A stretch of DNA of 64,000 nucleotides from Saprospira sp. CCB-QB6 (GTDB lineage: Bacteria > Bacteroidota > Bacteroidia > Chitinophagales > Saprospiraceae). Shown here piece by piece: positions 43,199 through 53,180 of the stretch; within the stretch, counting starts at the first letter, position 1, and every line of letters begins with the position of its first letter. The notes under the pieces were generated by a model. That model made no database searches, was not told where the DNA came from, and saw nothing but the letters and a program-made list of their open reading frames with translations. Position numbers and translations under genes: made by a program. The stretch is taken from assembly GCF_028464065.1 (NCBI RefSeq), contig NZ_CP116808.1:558001-622000 (forward strand). Direction: 5' to 3'.

Positions 43199-44014
43199 TT
43201 AATCTAGCGACAAGCTACTCCTTTTCTCCAAAACCGAAAGATCAAATAATTCTAAGCTATTGGCTTTTAAAACTTGGGCCAATTCTTCTAAAGAAATGCC
43301 TTTGATCTCTGCCATTTTTTGGGCCACATACAAAAGGTAAGCACTTTCGTTGCGTTTGCCTCTTTTAGGTGTGGGACTGAGATAAGGCGCATCGGTTTCT
43401 AAAACGAGTTTAGAAAGTGGCAGATGTGGAATAAGTTGGTCCAAAGCTGCTTTTTTAAAGGTAAGCACACCACCAAAACCAAGATAAAAGCCTAAATCAA
43501 TAATTTTTTGGGCCTGTTCTAGGGTTCCCGTAAAACAATGGAACACTCCTCTTAGGGGACCTTCTTTTTGTAATTCTTCTACTAGGCTAATGAGGTCGTC
43601 AATTGAATCTCTAGCATGGATAACGATAGGCAAATCGAGTTGCATGGCCCAGCGAGACTGTCTGCGAAAGGCTTCTTTTTGTTGTTCTACAAACTCCATG
43701 GACCAATAATAATCTAATCCTATTTCGCCTACAGCAACAAAGGGACGACGCTCTAGCCAAGTTTTAACTAAGGCCAATTCCTCTTCCATATTTCCCCCTA
43801 CAGAGCAAGGATGTAACCCCATCATGGCAAAACATTGTTGGGGATAGGCCGCTTCTAGCTCTAGCATAGGAGCAATAGAACTACTATCAATATTGGGTAG
43901 AAAAATATGGCTTAAGCCTGCATCAAAGGCCCGCTGCATCATTTGGCTGCGGTCCTCTTCAAACTTATCCGAATATAAATGTGCATGGGTATCAATCAGC
44001 CCTAAATTTTGCAT
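43199..44014 (-). CDS. tatD: TatD family metal-dependent DNase
   Basis: A 271-residue TIM-barrel hydrolase. IDTHAHLYSDKF carries the metal HxH, GEIGLDYYW the Glu, PIVIHARDS and VFHCFTGTLEQA the later His, and VLETDAPYLSP the Asp. It is the TatD/YcfH form (260-270 residues). Its likely role is 3'-5' exonuclease in DNA repair or nucleic-acid turnover. It starts 3 bp after the flippase-like gene, so it is probably co-transcribed. Confidence 0.93.
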   Translation of the reverse strand: MQNLGLIDTHAHLYSDKFEEDRSQMMQRAFDAGLSHIFLPNIDSSSIAPMLELEAAYPQQCFAMMGLHPCSVGGNMEEELALVKTWLERRPFVAVGEIGLDYYWSMEFVEQQKEAFRRQSRWAMQLDLPIVIHARDSIDDLISLVEELQKEGPLRGVFHCFTGTLEQAQKIIDLGFYLGFGGVLTFKKAALDQLIPHLPLSKLVLETDAPYLSPTPKRGKRNESAYLLYVAQKMAEIKGISLEELAQVLKANSLELFDLSVLEKRSSLSLD

Positions 44015-44017
44015 CTT

Positions 44018-45169
44018 CTAATTGTTTTCTTTGGTCCAACTAGGCTGATAGTTTTTGTTGAGCAAAGGCAACAACATATAGCCCAAAAGACCAAACCCTA
44101 TATTACAGAATAGGTTGATTGTGAAAAAACAGATATTGGAAAAAGCGAAGGCATCTGCTCGGCCAACGCCATAAATTACAAGTCCTGCCGTTACGGCAAT
44201 TTGATAAGTGCCCATCCCACCTGGAGAAGGGATAACGATCCCAAAGGCGCCAAAAACAAAGACGAGCAACCCCGCCATCAGGCCTAAATGAGCGGTGGGA
44301 CCAAAAGCAAAAAAGCAAAGGTAGGTCATCAGGAAGTACATCAGCCAGATGACTACAGAATGGAACATAAACCAAAAGAGCTTTTGGCGACGTAGCGAGA
44401 AAACGGTTTTGATGCCTGCCCAGAAATTAAGGGCCATTTCCCAGACTTTCTGTGCAATAGACAGTTGCATCAATTGCTTGCGGAAAATTAGACCAAGTAC
44501 AAGGGCCAAAAGGCCAGCTACAACTCCTCCACCCAATAGCCAAAGTAGCCAGCTATTATCGCTGGCCTCGACTATAGGTAACTCTTTGGCGCAGATGAGT
44601 TCGGCCTTGGTTTTTCCCATTAGGAAATTGTAGAGTTGCTCAAACTGCAGCAAAAAGGTCAAGCCAATAATGAGCAAGAGCATAACCACATCCATAATGC
44701 GGTCAGTAACGATTGTTCCCAAGAGTTTGTCTAGGGGAAGCTTTTCATATTGGGCCAAGGTGGCGGGTTTGGCTAGTTCTCCTGCTCGGGGCAGGGCCAA
44801 ATTAACCAAATAGCCGACCATCGTGGCCCAAAATGCATTGTACCATTTGATGTTGTAACGACCATCTTCTAGCTGTCCAATTAGGAGTTTCCAGCGCAAA
44901 GCTCTACTGACATTACTAAGCATAAAAGCTAGGCAAACCAGAAACAACCAAAAAGGAGAGCTACTCCCAAAATCAACAATCAGCTTGTTGAGTAAGCTAT
45001 CATGCTCGCATTTGCCCTCACAATCATAGTCGAGCTTAAAAGCACATTCTGCCTGATAGGCGGCTTCTTGATTGCTATAGACAAAATAGAGAATACTTAG
45101 GCCCACGGCCAGAAATAGAATGAATTGGATAAATGTTTTTAGGGGAGAATTCTTCTTTGTTTCGGCCAT
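44018..45169 (-). CDS. Lysylphosphatidylglycerol synthase/UPF0104 membrane protein
   Basis: A 383-residue membrane protein with about eight segments. It carries RALRWKLLIGQL and WATMVGYLVNLALPRAGELAKPATLA, the diagnostic part of the UPF0104/MprF-flippase core, then GAFGIVIPSPGGMGTYQIA near the C-terminus. The N-terminal loop (residues 36-60) has a Cys-rich CAFKLDYDCEGKC that is unlike the family core. It likely flips a lipid at the inner membrane; the MprF synthase domain is absent. tatD follows 3 bp later, panD 22 bp upstream. Confidence 0.87.
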   Translation of the reverse strand: MAETKKNSPLKTFIQFILFLAVGLSILYFVYSNQEAAYQAECAFKLDYDCEGKCEHDSLLNKLIVDFGSSSPFWLFLVCLAFMLSNVSRALRWKLLIGQLEDGRYNIKWYNAFWATMVGYLVNLALPRAGELAKPATLAQYEKLPLDKLLGTIVTDRIMDVVMLLLIIGLTFLLQFEQLYNFLMGKTKAELICAKELPIVEASDNSWLLWLLGGGVVAGLLALVLGLIFRKQLMQLSIAQKVWEMALNFWAGIKTVFSLRRQKLFWFMFHSVVIWLMYFLMTYLCFFAFGPTAHLGLMAGLLVFVFGAFGIVIPSPGGMGTYQIAVTAGLVIYGVGRADAFAFSNICFFTINLFCNIGFGLLGYMLLPLLNKNYQPSWTKENN

Positions 45170-45191
45170 AAAGCAGTTAGTCTAAGATAGA

Positions 45192-45539
45192 TTAGGGCAA
45201 GCGGTTACCTTCTTTGGGCATGATAGTAATAGGTTCAAAACTGGCTGATTCTTCAGGAGTCATGTATGCATAAGCAATAATGATAACCACATCGCCAGGC
45301 TGTACGAGTCGAGCAGCGGCACCGTTCAGGCAGATTACCCCAGAATTGGCCTCTCCTTTAATGACGTAAGTTTCTAATCTTGCGCCATTGTTATTATTGA
45401 CGATTTGCACGCGTTCGCCCTCCAAGATATTGGCGGCTTTCATTAGGCTTTCGTCAATTGTGATGCTCCCCACATAATTGAGGTTCGCCTCGGTCACCGT
45501 AGCGCGGTGAATTTTAGATTTAAATCGCTGTATCAGCAT
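45192..45539 (-). CDS. panD: Aspartate 1-decarboxylase (PanD proenzyme)
   Basis: A 115-residue pyruvoyl enzyme that makes beta-alanine for pantothenate and CoA. From ATG 45539 ([29 protein letters not shown]) the YVGS site self-cleaves Gly24/Ser25 to make the pyruvoyl group. The rest ([25 protein letters not shown]) is standard. The longer frame starts at TTG. It stands next to the UPF0104 gene. No other pantothenate gene is in the window. Confidence 0.95.
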   Translation of the reverse strand: MLIQRFKSKIHRATVTEANLNYVGSITIDESLMKAANILEGERVQIVNNNNGARLETYVIKGEANSGVICLNGAAARLVQPGDVVIIIAYAYMTPEESASFEPITIMPKEGNRLP

Positions 45540-45720
45540 AATCTTCAAGTCGTTGATTCTTCTTTAATTAAGCGGCTAGGCGCTTTTGAGGGGGCAAAAT
45601 TACGAAACTTTATCTGTAGGAATAAAAAAATCTTTAGTTTATAAGTAGTTCTTGTTTTTTAGGTCCATATTTTTTGCGGCTAGGGGGCGGCGCAGCCGCC
45701 GCAAAGGAGCGAAGCGACGC

Positions 45721-45911
45721 GGCTGAGGGATGGGCAGCAGTGGCCGCAGGCCAGACCAAAGCGCGAAGCGCTGCAGGGCCGAGCGAATAGCGAGCTGCGA
45801 GACAGCCCGACCCGAACGATAATTCATGAGGGTTTTAACCCTCATTTTGTATCGCTTCGCAAAGCGATATCGCTTTGCGCTGGGTTTCAACCTAGCGGAA
45901 GGGGCAGCCCC
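45721..45911 (+). repeat. R15: GC-rich hairpin element, type B with inserted hairpins
   Basis: End stem GGCTG/CAGCC, inner GCAG/CTGC, first arm TGGCC-GCA-GGCCA, variable arm AGCGC-GA-AGCGCT. It shares with R11 the 80-bp extra hairpin block, with a few changes. It sits in the 589-bp divergent gap between panD and the sigma gene. Apart from R15 and a weak AATCTTTTG near 46096, I see nothing else in this gap. Confidence 0.9.
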
Positions 45912-46128
45912 AAAAGAAAAACCGCCATTCATCCAATTTAAATTTGCCAAAATCGGGATTTTAGTCTTTCTTATTTCAAGAAAACCTTTAATTATAAAAA
46001 ATGTTTCTCCTTTAAATGCTTACATTTAAGTGGCAAGCTGCGTTATTTAACGCCAAGAACGAGCCATTCCCTACTGATTTCCTCATTTTTATCCGAATCT
46101 TTTGTCTACAACAAATACTAGCTACAAC

Positions 46129-46647
46129 ATGGAACAAGACCGCCTAATTTTGCGCCTCAGAGAAGGCGACAAGGCGGCAATGGAGCTGCTTTACGAGCGC
46201 TATTCGGGCATTTTATATGGGACGATTCTCAAAATTGTAAAATCCGAGCCCCTAGCGCAAGACGTATTACAGGAAGTAATTGTCAAGGTTTGGCAAAACA
46301 TTGATCGTTATGATGCCCAAAAAGGGCGTTTACTGACTTGGATGCTCCGAATTGCACGCAATCGGTCCATCGACGTCTACCGCTCCAATGCCTACAAACA
46401 TCAATATCACAAGACCAATAGCCTAGAACAAGGCGTTGAAATTGGAAAAACGGAATTGAATGTGAATACGATTGGCCTGAAAGAGATTGTCAAACAACTC
46501 CCTCTTGACTACCAAAAGGTCATTGAGTTAGCCTATTTTGATGGCTATACGCAGGTAGAAATTGCTGAAGAACTAAATATCCCTTTGGGCACCGTTAAAA
46601 GTCGAGTGCGCATCGGGCTTCGCGAATTGAGAAAACTAGTAAACTAA
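46129..46647 (+). CDS. ECF sigma factor
   Basis: A 172-residue sigma-70 family factor from ATG 46129 (MEQDRLILRLREGDKAAME); the longer frame begins at TTG. Region 2 (LLYERYSGILYGTILKIV .. ARNRSIDVYRSN) and region 4 (KQLPLDYQKVIELAYFDGYTQVEIAEELNIPLGTVKSRVR) are clear; the region 1.1/3 are absent as for ECF. It is coupled to the anti-sigma gene by 4 bp. Together they form a membrane-signal switch. Which stress it reads is unknown. Confidence 0.95.
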   Translation: MEQDRLILRLREGDKAAMELLYERYSGILYGTILKIVKSEPLAQDVLQEVIVKVWQNIDRYDAQKGRLLTWMLRIARNRSIDVYRSNAYKHQYHKTNSLEQGVEIGKTELNVNTIGLKEIVKQLPLDYQKVIELAYFDGYTQVEIAEELNIPLGTVKSRVRIGLRELRKLVN

Positions 46648-46651
46648 TAGC

Positions 46652-47488
46652 GTGGATATTCAAAAATATATAGCATCTGGCATTCTGGAAGAATATGCAC
46701 TGGGCCTCACTTCTGAAGAACAAAACCTAGAGGTAGAACGCCTTTTAGTGCAATATCCAGCGCTTCGCCAAGAGCTGAACAGCATTGAGGAGGGCCTAGA
46801 ACTTTTGGCGGCGGCCGAAAGTACGTCTCCCCCTCCCGAACTCAAAGAACGAATTTTGAGTCAATTACCGCCTAAAGGCCCCCAAAAACTAAATCCGCAA
46901 ACTGCTCCGACCAGCCTAACTAGCCAGCCAGCACAATCTTCTTTTCATTGGATGGCGCAACTGCCTTGGTTGCTCTCTTTGGGCCTATCTATGGGCCTTG
47001 GACTGGCCAGCTGCATGTATTTCACACAGAAAGCAGAGAAAGAAAAGCTCTTGAGTAGCCTAGAAAAAGAGAGCGCGAAACAGAAAAGTCTAGAACAAGA
47101 TTTGGCCCAGCTAAATGCTCAACTTTTGGCCTGTGAAGAGGAACGAAATATCTTGACCCAACCCGCTTTAGAGCGCTTAGAATTGCCAGGCACAGAAGGA
47201 CATCCCGATAAACGGGCAACCATTTTCTGGAACCCCCAAGCGCAACAAACTTATTTGCTGGCGGGCCAACTACCTCAACTTCCCAATAATCAATCTTATC
47301 AACTTTGGGCTATCGTCAAAGGCCAACCCATCGATTTGGGCGTTTTGCCCGATCAAGCCCAAAAAGGCAGCATTTTGCCCATGAAATCTGTGGCTCAGCC
47401 CCAAGCTTTTGCCATCACTATTGAGCCTAAAGGCGGTAGCGCGGCCCCTACTTTGGAAGCCATGGTGACTATGGCTCCTGTTGGATAA
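46652..47488 (+). CDS. Anti-sigma factor, RskA family
   Basis: A 278-residue protein with a GTG start at 46652, 4 bp after the sigma gene. The N-terminal zinc-less anti-sigma domain (IASGILEEYALGLTSEEQN) binds the sigma factor, a membrane segment lies at about 110-128 (PWLLSLGLSMGLGLASCMYF), then a coiled coil (about 130-160) and the RskA domain (QQTYLLAGQLPQLPNNQSYQLWAIV .. IDLGVLP .. AFAITIEPKGGS). The RskA domain is the periplasmic part that is cleaved on signal. The sigma/anti-sigma pair is typical of Bacteroidota. Confidence 0.9.
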   Translation: MDIQKYIASGILEEYALGLTSEEQNLEVERLLVQYPALRQELNSIEEGLELLAAAESTSPPPELKERILSQLPPKGPQKLNPQTAPTSLTSQPAQSSFHWMAQLPWLLSLGLSMGLGLASCMYFTQKAEKEKLLSSLEKESAKQKSLEQDLAQLNAQLLACEEERNILTQPALERLELPGTEGHPDKRATIFWNPQAQQTYLLAGQLPQLPNNQSYQLWAIVKGQPIDLGVLPDQAQKGSILPMKSVAQPQAFAITIEPKGGSAAPTLEAMVTMAPVG

Positions 47489-47497
47489 TTATTTTTT

Positions 47498-47620
47498 GGG
47501 GCCTCCGCTGCGGCTTCGCCTTGCGGCGCTACGCTTTGGGGCTCGCAGGTTTGCTCGGCCCTGCGTCGCCTTCGGCTCCTGGGTCTGGCGCTACGCGCCA
47601 CCCCGCCGCATCGCTAGGCC
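47498..47620 (-). repeat. R16: GC-rich hairpin element, type A
   Basis: Ends GGCCT/AGGCC, inner GGGG/CCCC, first arm TGGCGC-GTA-GCGCCA (changed on both sides versus TGGCC/GGCCA), variable arm GCC-GAA-GGC. It begins 9 bp after the anti-sigma stop. A real terminator follows. Confidence 0.92.
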
Positions 47621-47630
47621 ATAAAAAAAC

Positions 47631-47662
47631 AAAAAAGCCCCTCCAATTGGAGGGGCTTTTTT
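47631..47662. terminator. Bidirectional intrinsic terminator
   Basis: Hairpin AAGCCCCTCCAATTGGAGGGGCTT between A- and T-runs, for the convergent anti-sigma and PARG-like genes. Confidence 0.92.
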
Positions 47663-47667
47663 GCGTG

Positions 47668-48633
47668 CTAGAAGAGCGATTGCAAAGCAGGATTAGCCTG
47701 CCCATAACTCACAATTTTCACCTCTAGCGGACAGTTTATAAATTTTGCCTTGGCCTCGGCAATAGCCGCTAATACCCAAGACAAGGGATTCCCAAAAACG
47801 CCTGCACCCAAAAGAGTCAGGTATAAGCGGGGATTTCCCTGTTTTTGCCAATTTTCTAGGGCCAAATAAAAACTCATCTCATAACTAGCCGATAAAACGA
47901 TTTGGGCCAGCGGGGCCCAATCTGCTTGCGGTAAAGCCGAATAAGCAATAGGCAAAGCAGAGGCATAAATCTGACTTTGGCGTTTTTGGGCTTTACTTAA
48001 AGTCACTTCGGCCTGCCATTGCAGGCCAACTCTTAGTTTGCCCTTTAGTGCTTCTCGCTCAGCAATTGACATTTGGGCCAGTTGCTCGTTAATTTTAAGC
48101 AAGCTGGCCTTTTCCATAAACAAATAGCCATTTTGATATTGATAATCTTGGCAATTTAGGGCCGCCAAAAGATCAGCAATCATGTTTAGTTGTTGCCCTG
48201 CGGTTTGTCCCAATTGCTGTTCCATGGGGACAAAATAATTTCGGTAGACCGTCCCTGCCCCACAAGAAATGGCTGCGGCGGGTCCTTGAGTCCGGTCATA
48301 CTCATAAATGCCAATACCATCTTCTGGTTGCAAACTGGGTTTGGCCATTTCCAATAAATTAAACTGAGAGGCCACTTGAAATAGGCCATTGGCTTCTTCT
48401 TCGATATGTAATTCTTGTACATTGGCCACTAATTCGGACAGCTTTAGTGGGCCTGGGCTAGAGCAAACTTGAGCTCTGGCTCGTAAATCGGCCAAACTGG
48501 GGCATTCTAAACGCCCCCAAGCATAGCGTTTTTCATTAACGAGGGACTCCAAATACTCTCCATCTAAGCGAAAGTTGGCCCTTACTTGGGCGGGATTTTG
48601 CTCGGCAAAGCCAAATAGTTCTTCAAACCACAT
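47668..48633 (-). CDS. Unknown protein with possible PARG/macro-like fold
   Basis: A 321-residue soluble protein. Motifs: NGLFQVASQFNLLEM (about 81-95), SCGAGTVYRNYF (about 122-133), and LYLTLLGAGVFGNPLSWVLAAI (about 278-300). The first resembles the N-containing ligand strand of macro domains, and the GAGVFGNP one the GCGxFGNP/GxFxND loop of macro/PARG enzymes. So a nucleotide- or ADP-ribose-binding macro-like fold is possible; this is an inference from two loops. No signal peptide. Otherwise I do not recognise it. It is single, just upstream of a terminator. Confidence 0.6.
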   Translation of the reverse strand: MWFEELFGFAEQNPAQVRANFRLDGEYLESLVNEKRYAWGRLECPSLADLRARAQVCSSPGPLKLSELVANVQELHIEEEANGLFQVASQFNLLEMAKPSLQPEDGIGIYEYDRTQGPAAAISCGAGTVYRNYFVPMEQQLGQTAGQQLNMIADLLAALNCQDYQYQNGYLFMEKASLLKINEQLAQMSIAEREALKGKLRVGLQWQAEVTLSKAQKRQSQIYASALPIAYSALPQADWAPLAQIVLSASYEMSFYLALENWQKQGNPRLYLTLLGAGVFGNPLSWVLAAIAEAKAKFINCPLEVKIVSYGQANPALQSLF

Positions 48634-48662
48634 ATTTATTTATTTTAGCTTCCTTAAGGTAC

Positions 48663-48687
48663 AAAAAAAGCCTCCTAAACGGAGGCT
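48663..48687 (-). terminator. Intrinsic terminator
   Basis: Hairpin AGCCTCC-TAAA(C)-GGAGGCT with a poly-A on the left (poly-T on the minus strand), ending the S24-regulator transcript. Confidence 0.85.
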
Positions 48688-48697
48688 AGAGACGAAC

Positions 48698-49423
48698 TTA
48701 TAAGCTAGAGAGTCTGCGCTCTACCTTGAGTAGTTTACGCAGTTCGGGCAAATCGATATAAAAAGGGTCATGTTCCAAATGATTATCTGAAATGAGTTTG
48801 AGCTGTTTGAGCTTACTCTTTTCATAAATTTTTTGCACTCTTTTTACGTGTACGGCATTTTGAAGGACCAAGGCATAGACCTCATTATCCTGAATGTATT
48901 CAAAGCTTTCGATCGGGCGACAGATCACCATATCTCCAGCGGCGATTGTGGGGCTCATGGAGTTCCCACTAATATAAAAGGCGACATAATCTTGGCCCGT
49001 TAGGCCTGGAATAGAAAACCATTGATTTTCCTCTCGCAAATCTACATCAATGGCTGAAGAGGCCAGGGCTTCGATATTGGAGAATAAGATATTGCCTCTT
49101 TGTCCCCCCACAAACTGGGCATTTCCCGTTAGGGAGCGTTCATGGGCCTTTTCAAAAATGGGCCCTTCTCCAAACAGTAAATAGGCCTCGTTGAGGCCAT
49201 AAATTTGGGCAAAAGTTTGAGCTTGTTCAAAGTTAATTTGCCGCTTGTCCTGTAAAAATTGGTTGAGCAGACTGCCGTAACGTCGATCGCCAAATAGCTT
49301 TTCGGCCAAAGCGGAAAAGCCCTTCTCTCGATGTCGCCGCACAATCTGCTCATTCTGCTCCAAGAGGGCAAAGACCTCTTTAAAGCGCTGATGGAGCGCA
49401 TCCCGCCCTTTTTCTTCCTGCAT
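48698..49423 (-). CDS. S24 family repressor/peptidase (LexA/CI-like)
   Basis: A 241-residue protein. The N-terminal third has a helix-turn-helix-like region (about 25-85: KLFGDRRYGSLLNQFLQDKRQINFEQAQTFAQIYGLN, atypical). The C-terminal S24 domain (about 130-225) has the Ser in GNSMSPTIAAGDMVI and the Lys in AVHVKRVQ; the dyad is complete. The Ala-Gly cleavage site is not obvious. It may be a SOS or phage-like regulator, but no phage genes are near. Single gene with its own terminator. Confidence 0.85.
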   Translation of the reverse strand: MQEEKGRDALHQRFKEVFALLEQNEQIVRRHREKGFSALAEKLFGDRRYGSLLNQFLQDKRQINFEQAQTFAQIYGLNEAYLLFGEGPIFEKAHERSLTGNAQFVGGQRGNILFSNIEALASSAIDVDLREENQWFSIPGLTGQDYVAFYISGNSMSPTIAAGDMVICRPIESFEYIQDNEVYALVLQNAVHVKRVQKIYEKSKLKQLKLISDNHLEHDPFYIDLPELRKLLKVERRLSSL

Positions 49424-49502
49424 AGGCTGCTGATTTTTGGTAATTAAGAAATAAACCTACAGCTCTATTTTACGGAAAAAGCAACTTTTTGTTTCAAATA
49501 AA

Positions 49503-49529
49503 CAAAAAAGCCTCCTTTCGGAGGCTTTT
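49503..49529 (-). terminator. Intrinsic terminator after eno
   Basis: Hairpin AAGCCTCC-TTTC-GGAGGCTT with T-run on the minus strand, directly after the eno stop. Confidence 0.88.
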
Positions 49530-49551
49530 AAAACAACTTTTTGTTTTATAA

Positions 49552-50868
<1,317 letters not shown>

Positions 50869-50903
50869 TTATTATCATGTTTGAGCAAGAAGCTGGTCCA
50901 AAT

Positions 50904-51032
50904 GGCCTAGCGATGCGAAAGGGGGCGGCGAAGCCGCAGACCCAGCAAAAAACTTGTTTTTTTGCGCAGGGCCGAGCAGACCTGCGAGCCCTGAAGCGTA
51001 GCGCCGCAAGGCGAAGCCGCAGCGGAGGCCCC
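50904..51032 (+). repeat. R17: GC-rich hairpin element, type A
   Basis: Ends GGCCT/AGGCC, inner AGGG/CCCT (unique pair), first arm GCGGC-GAA-GCCGC, variable arm GCAAAAAA-CTTG-TTTTTTTGC. Its last base is the first base of the antiparallel TAG stop of the glycosyltransferase gene, so the two share the base at 51032. Confidence 0.92.
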
Positions 51033-52042
51033 TAATCATCATCTTCTTCATCATCGTCCTCCTCTTTCTTCTTTTTAATTTGGAGGTATTCCCAGATTGC
51101 GTATTGGTTGCGATTGGGTGCCGAGCGGGCGACCAATTCGGCCAAAAAGCCTGTGAGAAAAAGTTGGCTCCCTAGGATGACAGAGAGAATGCCCAGGTAA
51201 AAAATGGGGCGATCTGTCATGCCATATTCGGAATAAAGCAGCTTGACGATGCTGAGGTAGGCTAAAATGAGGAAGCCGATAAAGAAGGAAAGCAGGCCCA
51301 TGGTCCCAAAAAAGTGCATGGGTTTTTTGCTAAATCGGCTGATAAAAATGATCGAAAGCAGGTCGAGTGGACCATTGATAAAGCGGTTCATGCCAAATTT
51401 GGTTACCCCATGTTTGCGGGGGTAATGGCGGACCACTTTTTCGCCAATTTTATCGAAGCCAGAAGCCTTGGCGATGACGGGAATATAGCGGTGCATTTCG
51501 CCATAAACCTCTACGGTTTTGACCACATCATTGCGGTAGGCTTTGAGGCCACAATTCATATCATTGAGGTGGATGCCGCTCATCAGGCGGGTCACCCCAT
51601 TATAGATTTTGGTTGGAATTGTTTTGGAGAGTGGATCGTAGCGTTTTTTCTTCCAGCCAGAAACCAGATCAAAGCGATCTTCTACGATCATTTTGTAGAG
51701 TTCGGGCAGTTCATCGGGAGAATCTTGCAGGTCGGCATCCATAGTGACCACCACCTCGCCTTGGGCGTATTGAAAGCCCGTATTGAGGGCGGCGGATTTG
51801 CCATAATTTCGGCGGAAGCGCAGGCCGCGGATGCAGGCTTGTTCCTGGGCCAATTGTTGGATAACTGACCAGGAAGAATCGCTACTTCCATCATCAATAA
51901 AGATAATTTCGTAGCTCAATTTATGTTCTTGCAGGACCGTGCGAATCCATGAGGCCAATTCGGCCAAAGATTCTTCCTCATTGAGGAGGGGAACCACAAT
52001 TGAAATATCATAGGGATATTGGACCTTCTTTGAAGATAGCAT
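51032..52042 (-). CDS. GT2 glycosyltransferase (DPM1/GtrB-like)
   Basis: A 336-residue family-2 enzyme with ISIVVPLLNEEESL at the N-terminus, IIFIDDGSSDSSWSV, VVTMDADLQDSPDEL (DxD-type), and VRHYPRKHGVTKFGM; two membrane segments follow (about 235-260 and 270-295) and an acidic/Lys tail. It probably makes a polyprenyl-phosphate sugar at the inner membrane (dolichyl-P-mannose or bactoprenol-glucose type). The two DUF4199 genes are right upstream (16 and 14 bp apart). The tail is unusually acidic (residues 320-336). Confidence 0.9.
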   Translation of the reverse strand: MLSSKKVQYPYDISIVVPLLNEEESLAELASWIRTVLQEHKLSYEIIFIDDGSSDSSWSVIQQLAQEQACIRGLRFRRNYGKSAALNTGFQYAQGEVVVTMDADLQDSPDELPELYKMIVEDRFDLVSGWKKKRYDPLSKTIPTKIYNGVTRLMSGIHLNDMNCGLKAYRNDVVKTVEVYGEMHRYIPVIAKASGFDKIGEKVVRHYPRKHGVTKFGMNRFINGPLDLLSIIFISRFSKKPMHFFGTMGLLSFFIGFLILAYLSIVKLLYSEYGMTDRPIFYLGILSVILGSQLFLTGFLAELVARSAPNRNQYAIWEYLQIKKKKEEDDDEEDDD

Positions 52043-52058
52043 AAGCGTAAGTTTAGGG

Positions 52059-52658
52059 CTATTCTTTTTTAGACATCGACATATAAGCCACGGGCAAACT
52101 CACGAGCAGGCCCCAAACGAGGCTATAAATCAGGTTGATTACCGCTTGGCCAGAAACGCTAAAAAAATAGGCTGTACCTTCCATGTGTTTTTCCAAGCCG
52201 TTCTGGACAATCAGGCTATCTTGGGCCGTTAATTCTTTGGCTGCTTGATCTTCTGCGAGTTCGGCATTGATATTTTTGAGCTGAGTTTTATACATCTGCG
52301 CTTCTCGGTTGCGCACATAAAAGGTCTCATACTCTTGGAGATAATCGGGGGCAATTTGGCCATAAAAAATAAAGGCAGAAGCCATCATCCAAAGGCCCAA
52401 AACAGCTGAAACCATTAGGCCACCCGAATAAGCTTTTAGAAAAGAAAGCCCAGCGGGATTGCGCAAACGCAACGCCATGATGGTCCAAACAATTGCCGTA
52501 ATAACGGCAATTCTATACACCCAGTTAATCCAATCGCCTAGGCCCATACCGGCCCAGTGCATCAGCGTAATTCCGACAAAATAGCCAAGTCCAGTTAGGG
52601 AGCCCAAATAGGCCGCTTGTTTGGCAATTTGGCCCCAGCTCAATACATTTTTGGTCAT
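52059..52658 (-). CDS. DUF4199 membrane protein (a)
   Basis: A 199-residue protein with four membrane segments; AYLGSLTGLGYFVGITLMHW, VYRIAVITAIVWTIMALRLRN, FLKAYSGGLMVSAVLGLWMMA, and the last FSVSGQAVINLIYSLVWGLLVSLPVAY. Between segments three and four is a helical loop with YVRNREAQMY. DUF4199 proteins are found next to GT2 genes in Bacteroidota; the function is unknown. 14 bp after the second DUF4199 gene. Confidence 0.88.
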   Translation of the reverse strand: MTKNVLSWGQIAKQAAYLGSLTGLGYFVGITLMHWAGMGLGDWINWVYRIAVITAIVWTIMALRLRNPAGLSFLKAYSGGLMVSAVLGLWMMASAFIFYGQIAPDYLQEYETFYVRNREAQMYKTQLKNINAELAEDQAAKELTAQDSLIVQNGLEKHMEGTAYFFSVSGQAVINLIYSLVWGLLVSLPVAYMSMSKKE

Positions 52659-52672
52659 CGTTTCATTAGAAT

Positions 52673-53179
52673 TTAATAATCAGGGCGATCACGACGCATC
52701 ACAAAGGCCGTAATTGCCGAGAGGACAAAGCCCAAAATGACTTCTAGCATAATACCCAAATCAAAAAGCCTTGGTCCAAAATACTCTTTTTTATAGGCTT
52801 CTAGACGCCCATTAAAAATTTCTTGAGGTTCTTCGGCGGGTTTGTGCTCAATAAAAATTTCTATCGCTTTTTGCTTCGATAGCTCCAGTAATTCGGGATC
52901 TATGTACACAAAAAGAAGATAAATAAAAATTGTCTTGATCACATAAGCATAGACAAAGGTTTGAAAGGCAGGCCGCAAAGCCTCATAAAAGCCAATAAAT
53001 TGGTCTTCTTTGGCCGAACGCTCCTGAGCTACCGCAATAAAGCAAGCCGCCCAGATGATGAGCCAACTTAGCTTTTCGTAGCCTTCCAACAAATAGTTTT
53101 TGTCCGTTACATATAAAACGGCCAAGGCCGCAGAGGAAATAAATCCCCCTAGCAAACCGTATAGCTGCGATTTTTTCAT
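52673..53179 (-). CDS. DUF4199 membrane protein (b)
   Basis: A 168-residue DUF4199 member with four membrane segments: LYGLLGGFISSAALAVLYV, LSWLIIWAACFIAVAQE, FQTFVYAYVIKTIFIYLLFVY, and LGIMLEVILGFVLSAITAFVMRR. The loop KEDQFIGFYEALRPAF is the conserved one. A shorter version of the neighbouring DUF4199(a), so a duplicate pair. It starts 1 bp after the obg stop, indicating one operon obg-DUF4199b-DUF4199a-GT2. Confidence 0.87.
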   Translation of the reverse strand: MKKSQLYGLLGGFISSAALAVLYVTDKNYLLEGYEKLSWLIIWAACFIAVAQERSAKEDQFIGFYEALRPAFQTFVYAYVIKTIFIYLLFVYIDPELLELSKQKAIEIFIEHKPAEEPQEIFNGRLEAYKKEYFGPRLFDLGIMLEVILGFVLSAITAFVMRRDRPDY

Positions 53180-53180
53180 A

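Noticed and set aside
48698-49423. Prophage, from the S24 repressor
   Set aside because: The neighbours are housekeeping genes (eno, GT2/obg) with no integrase, structural or lysis genes.
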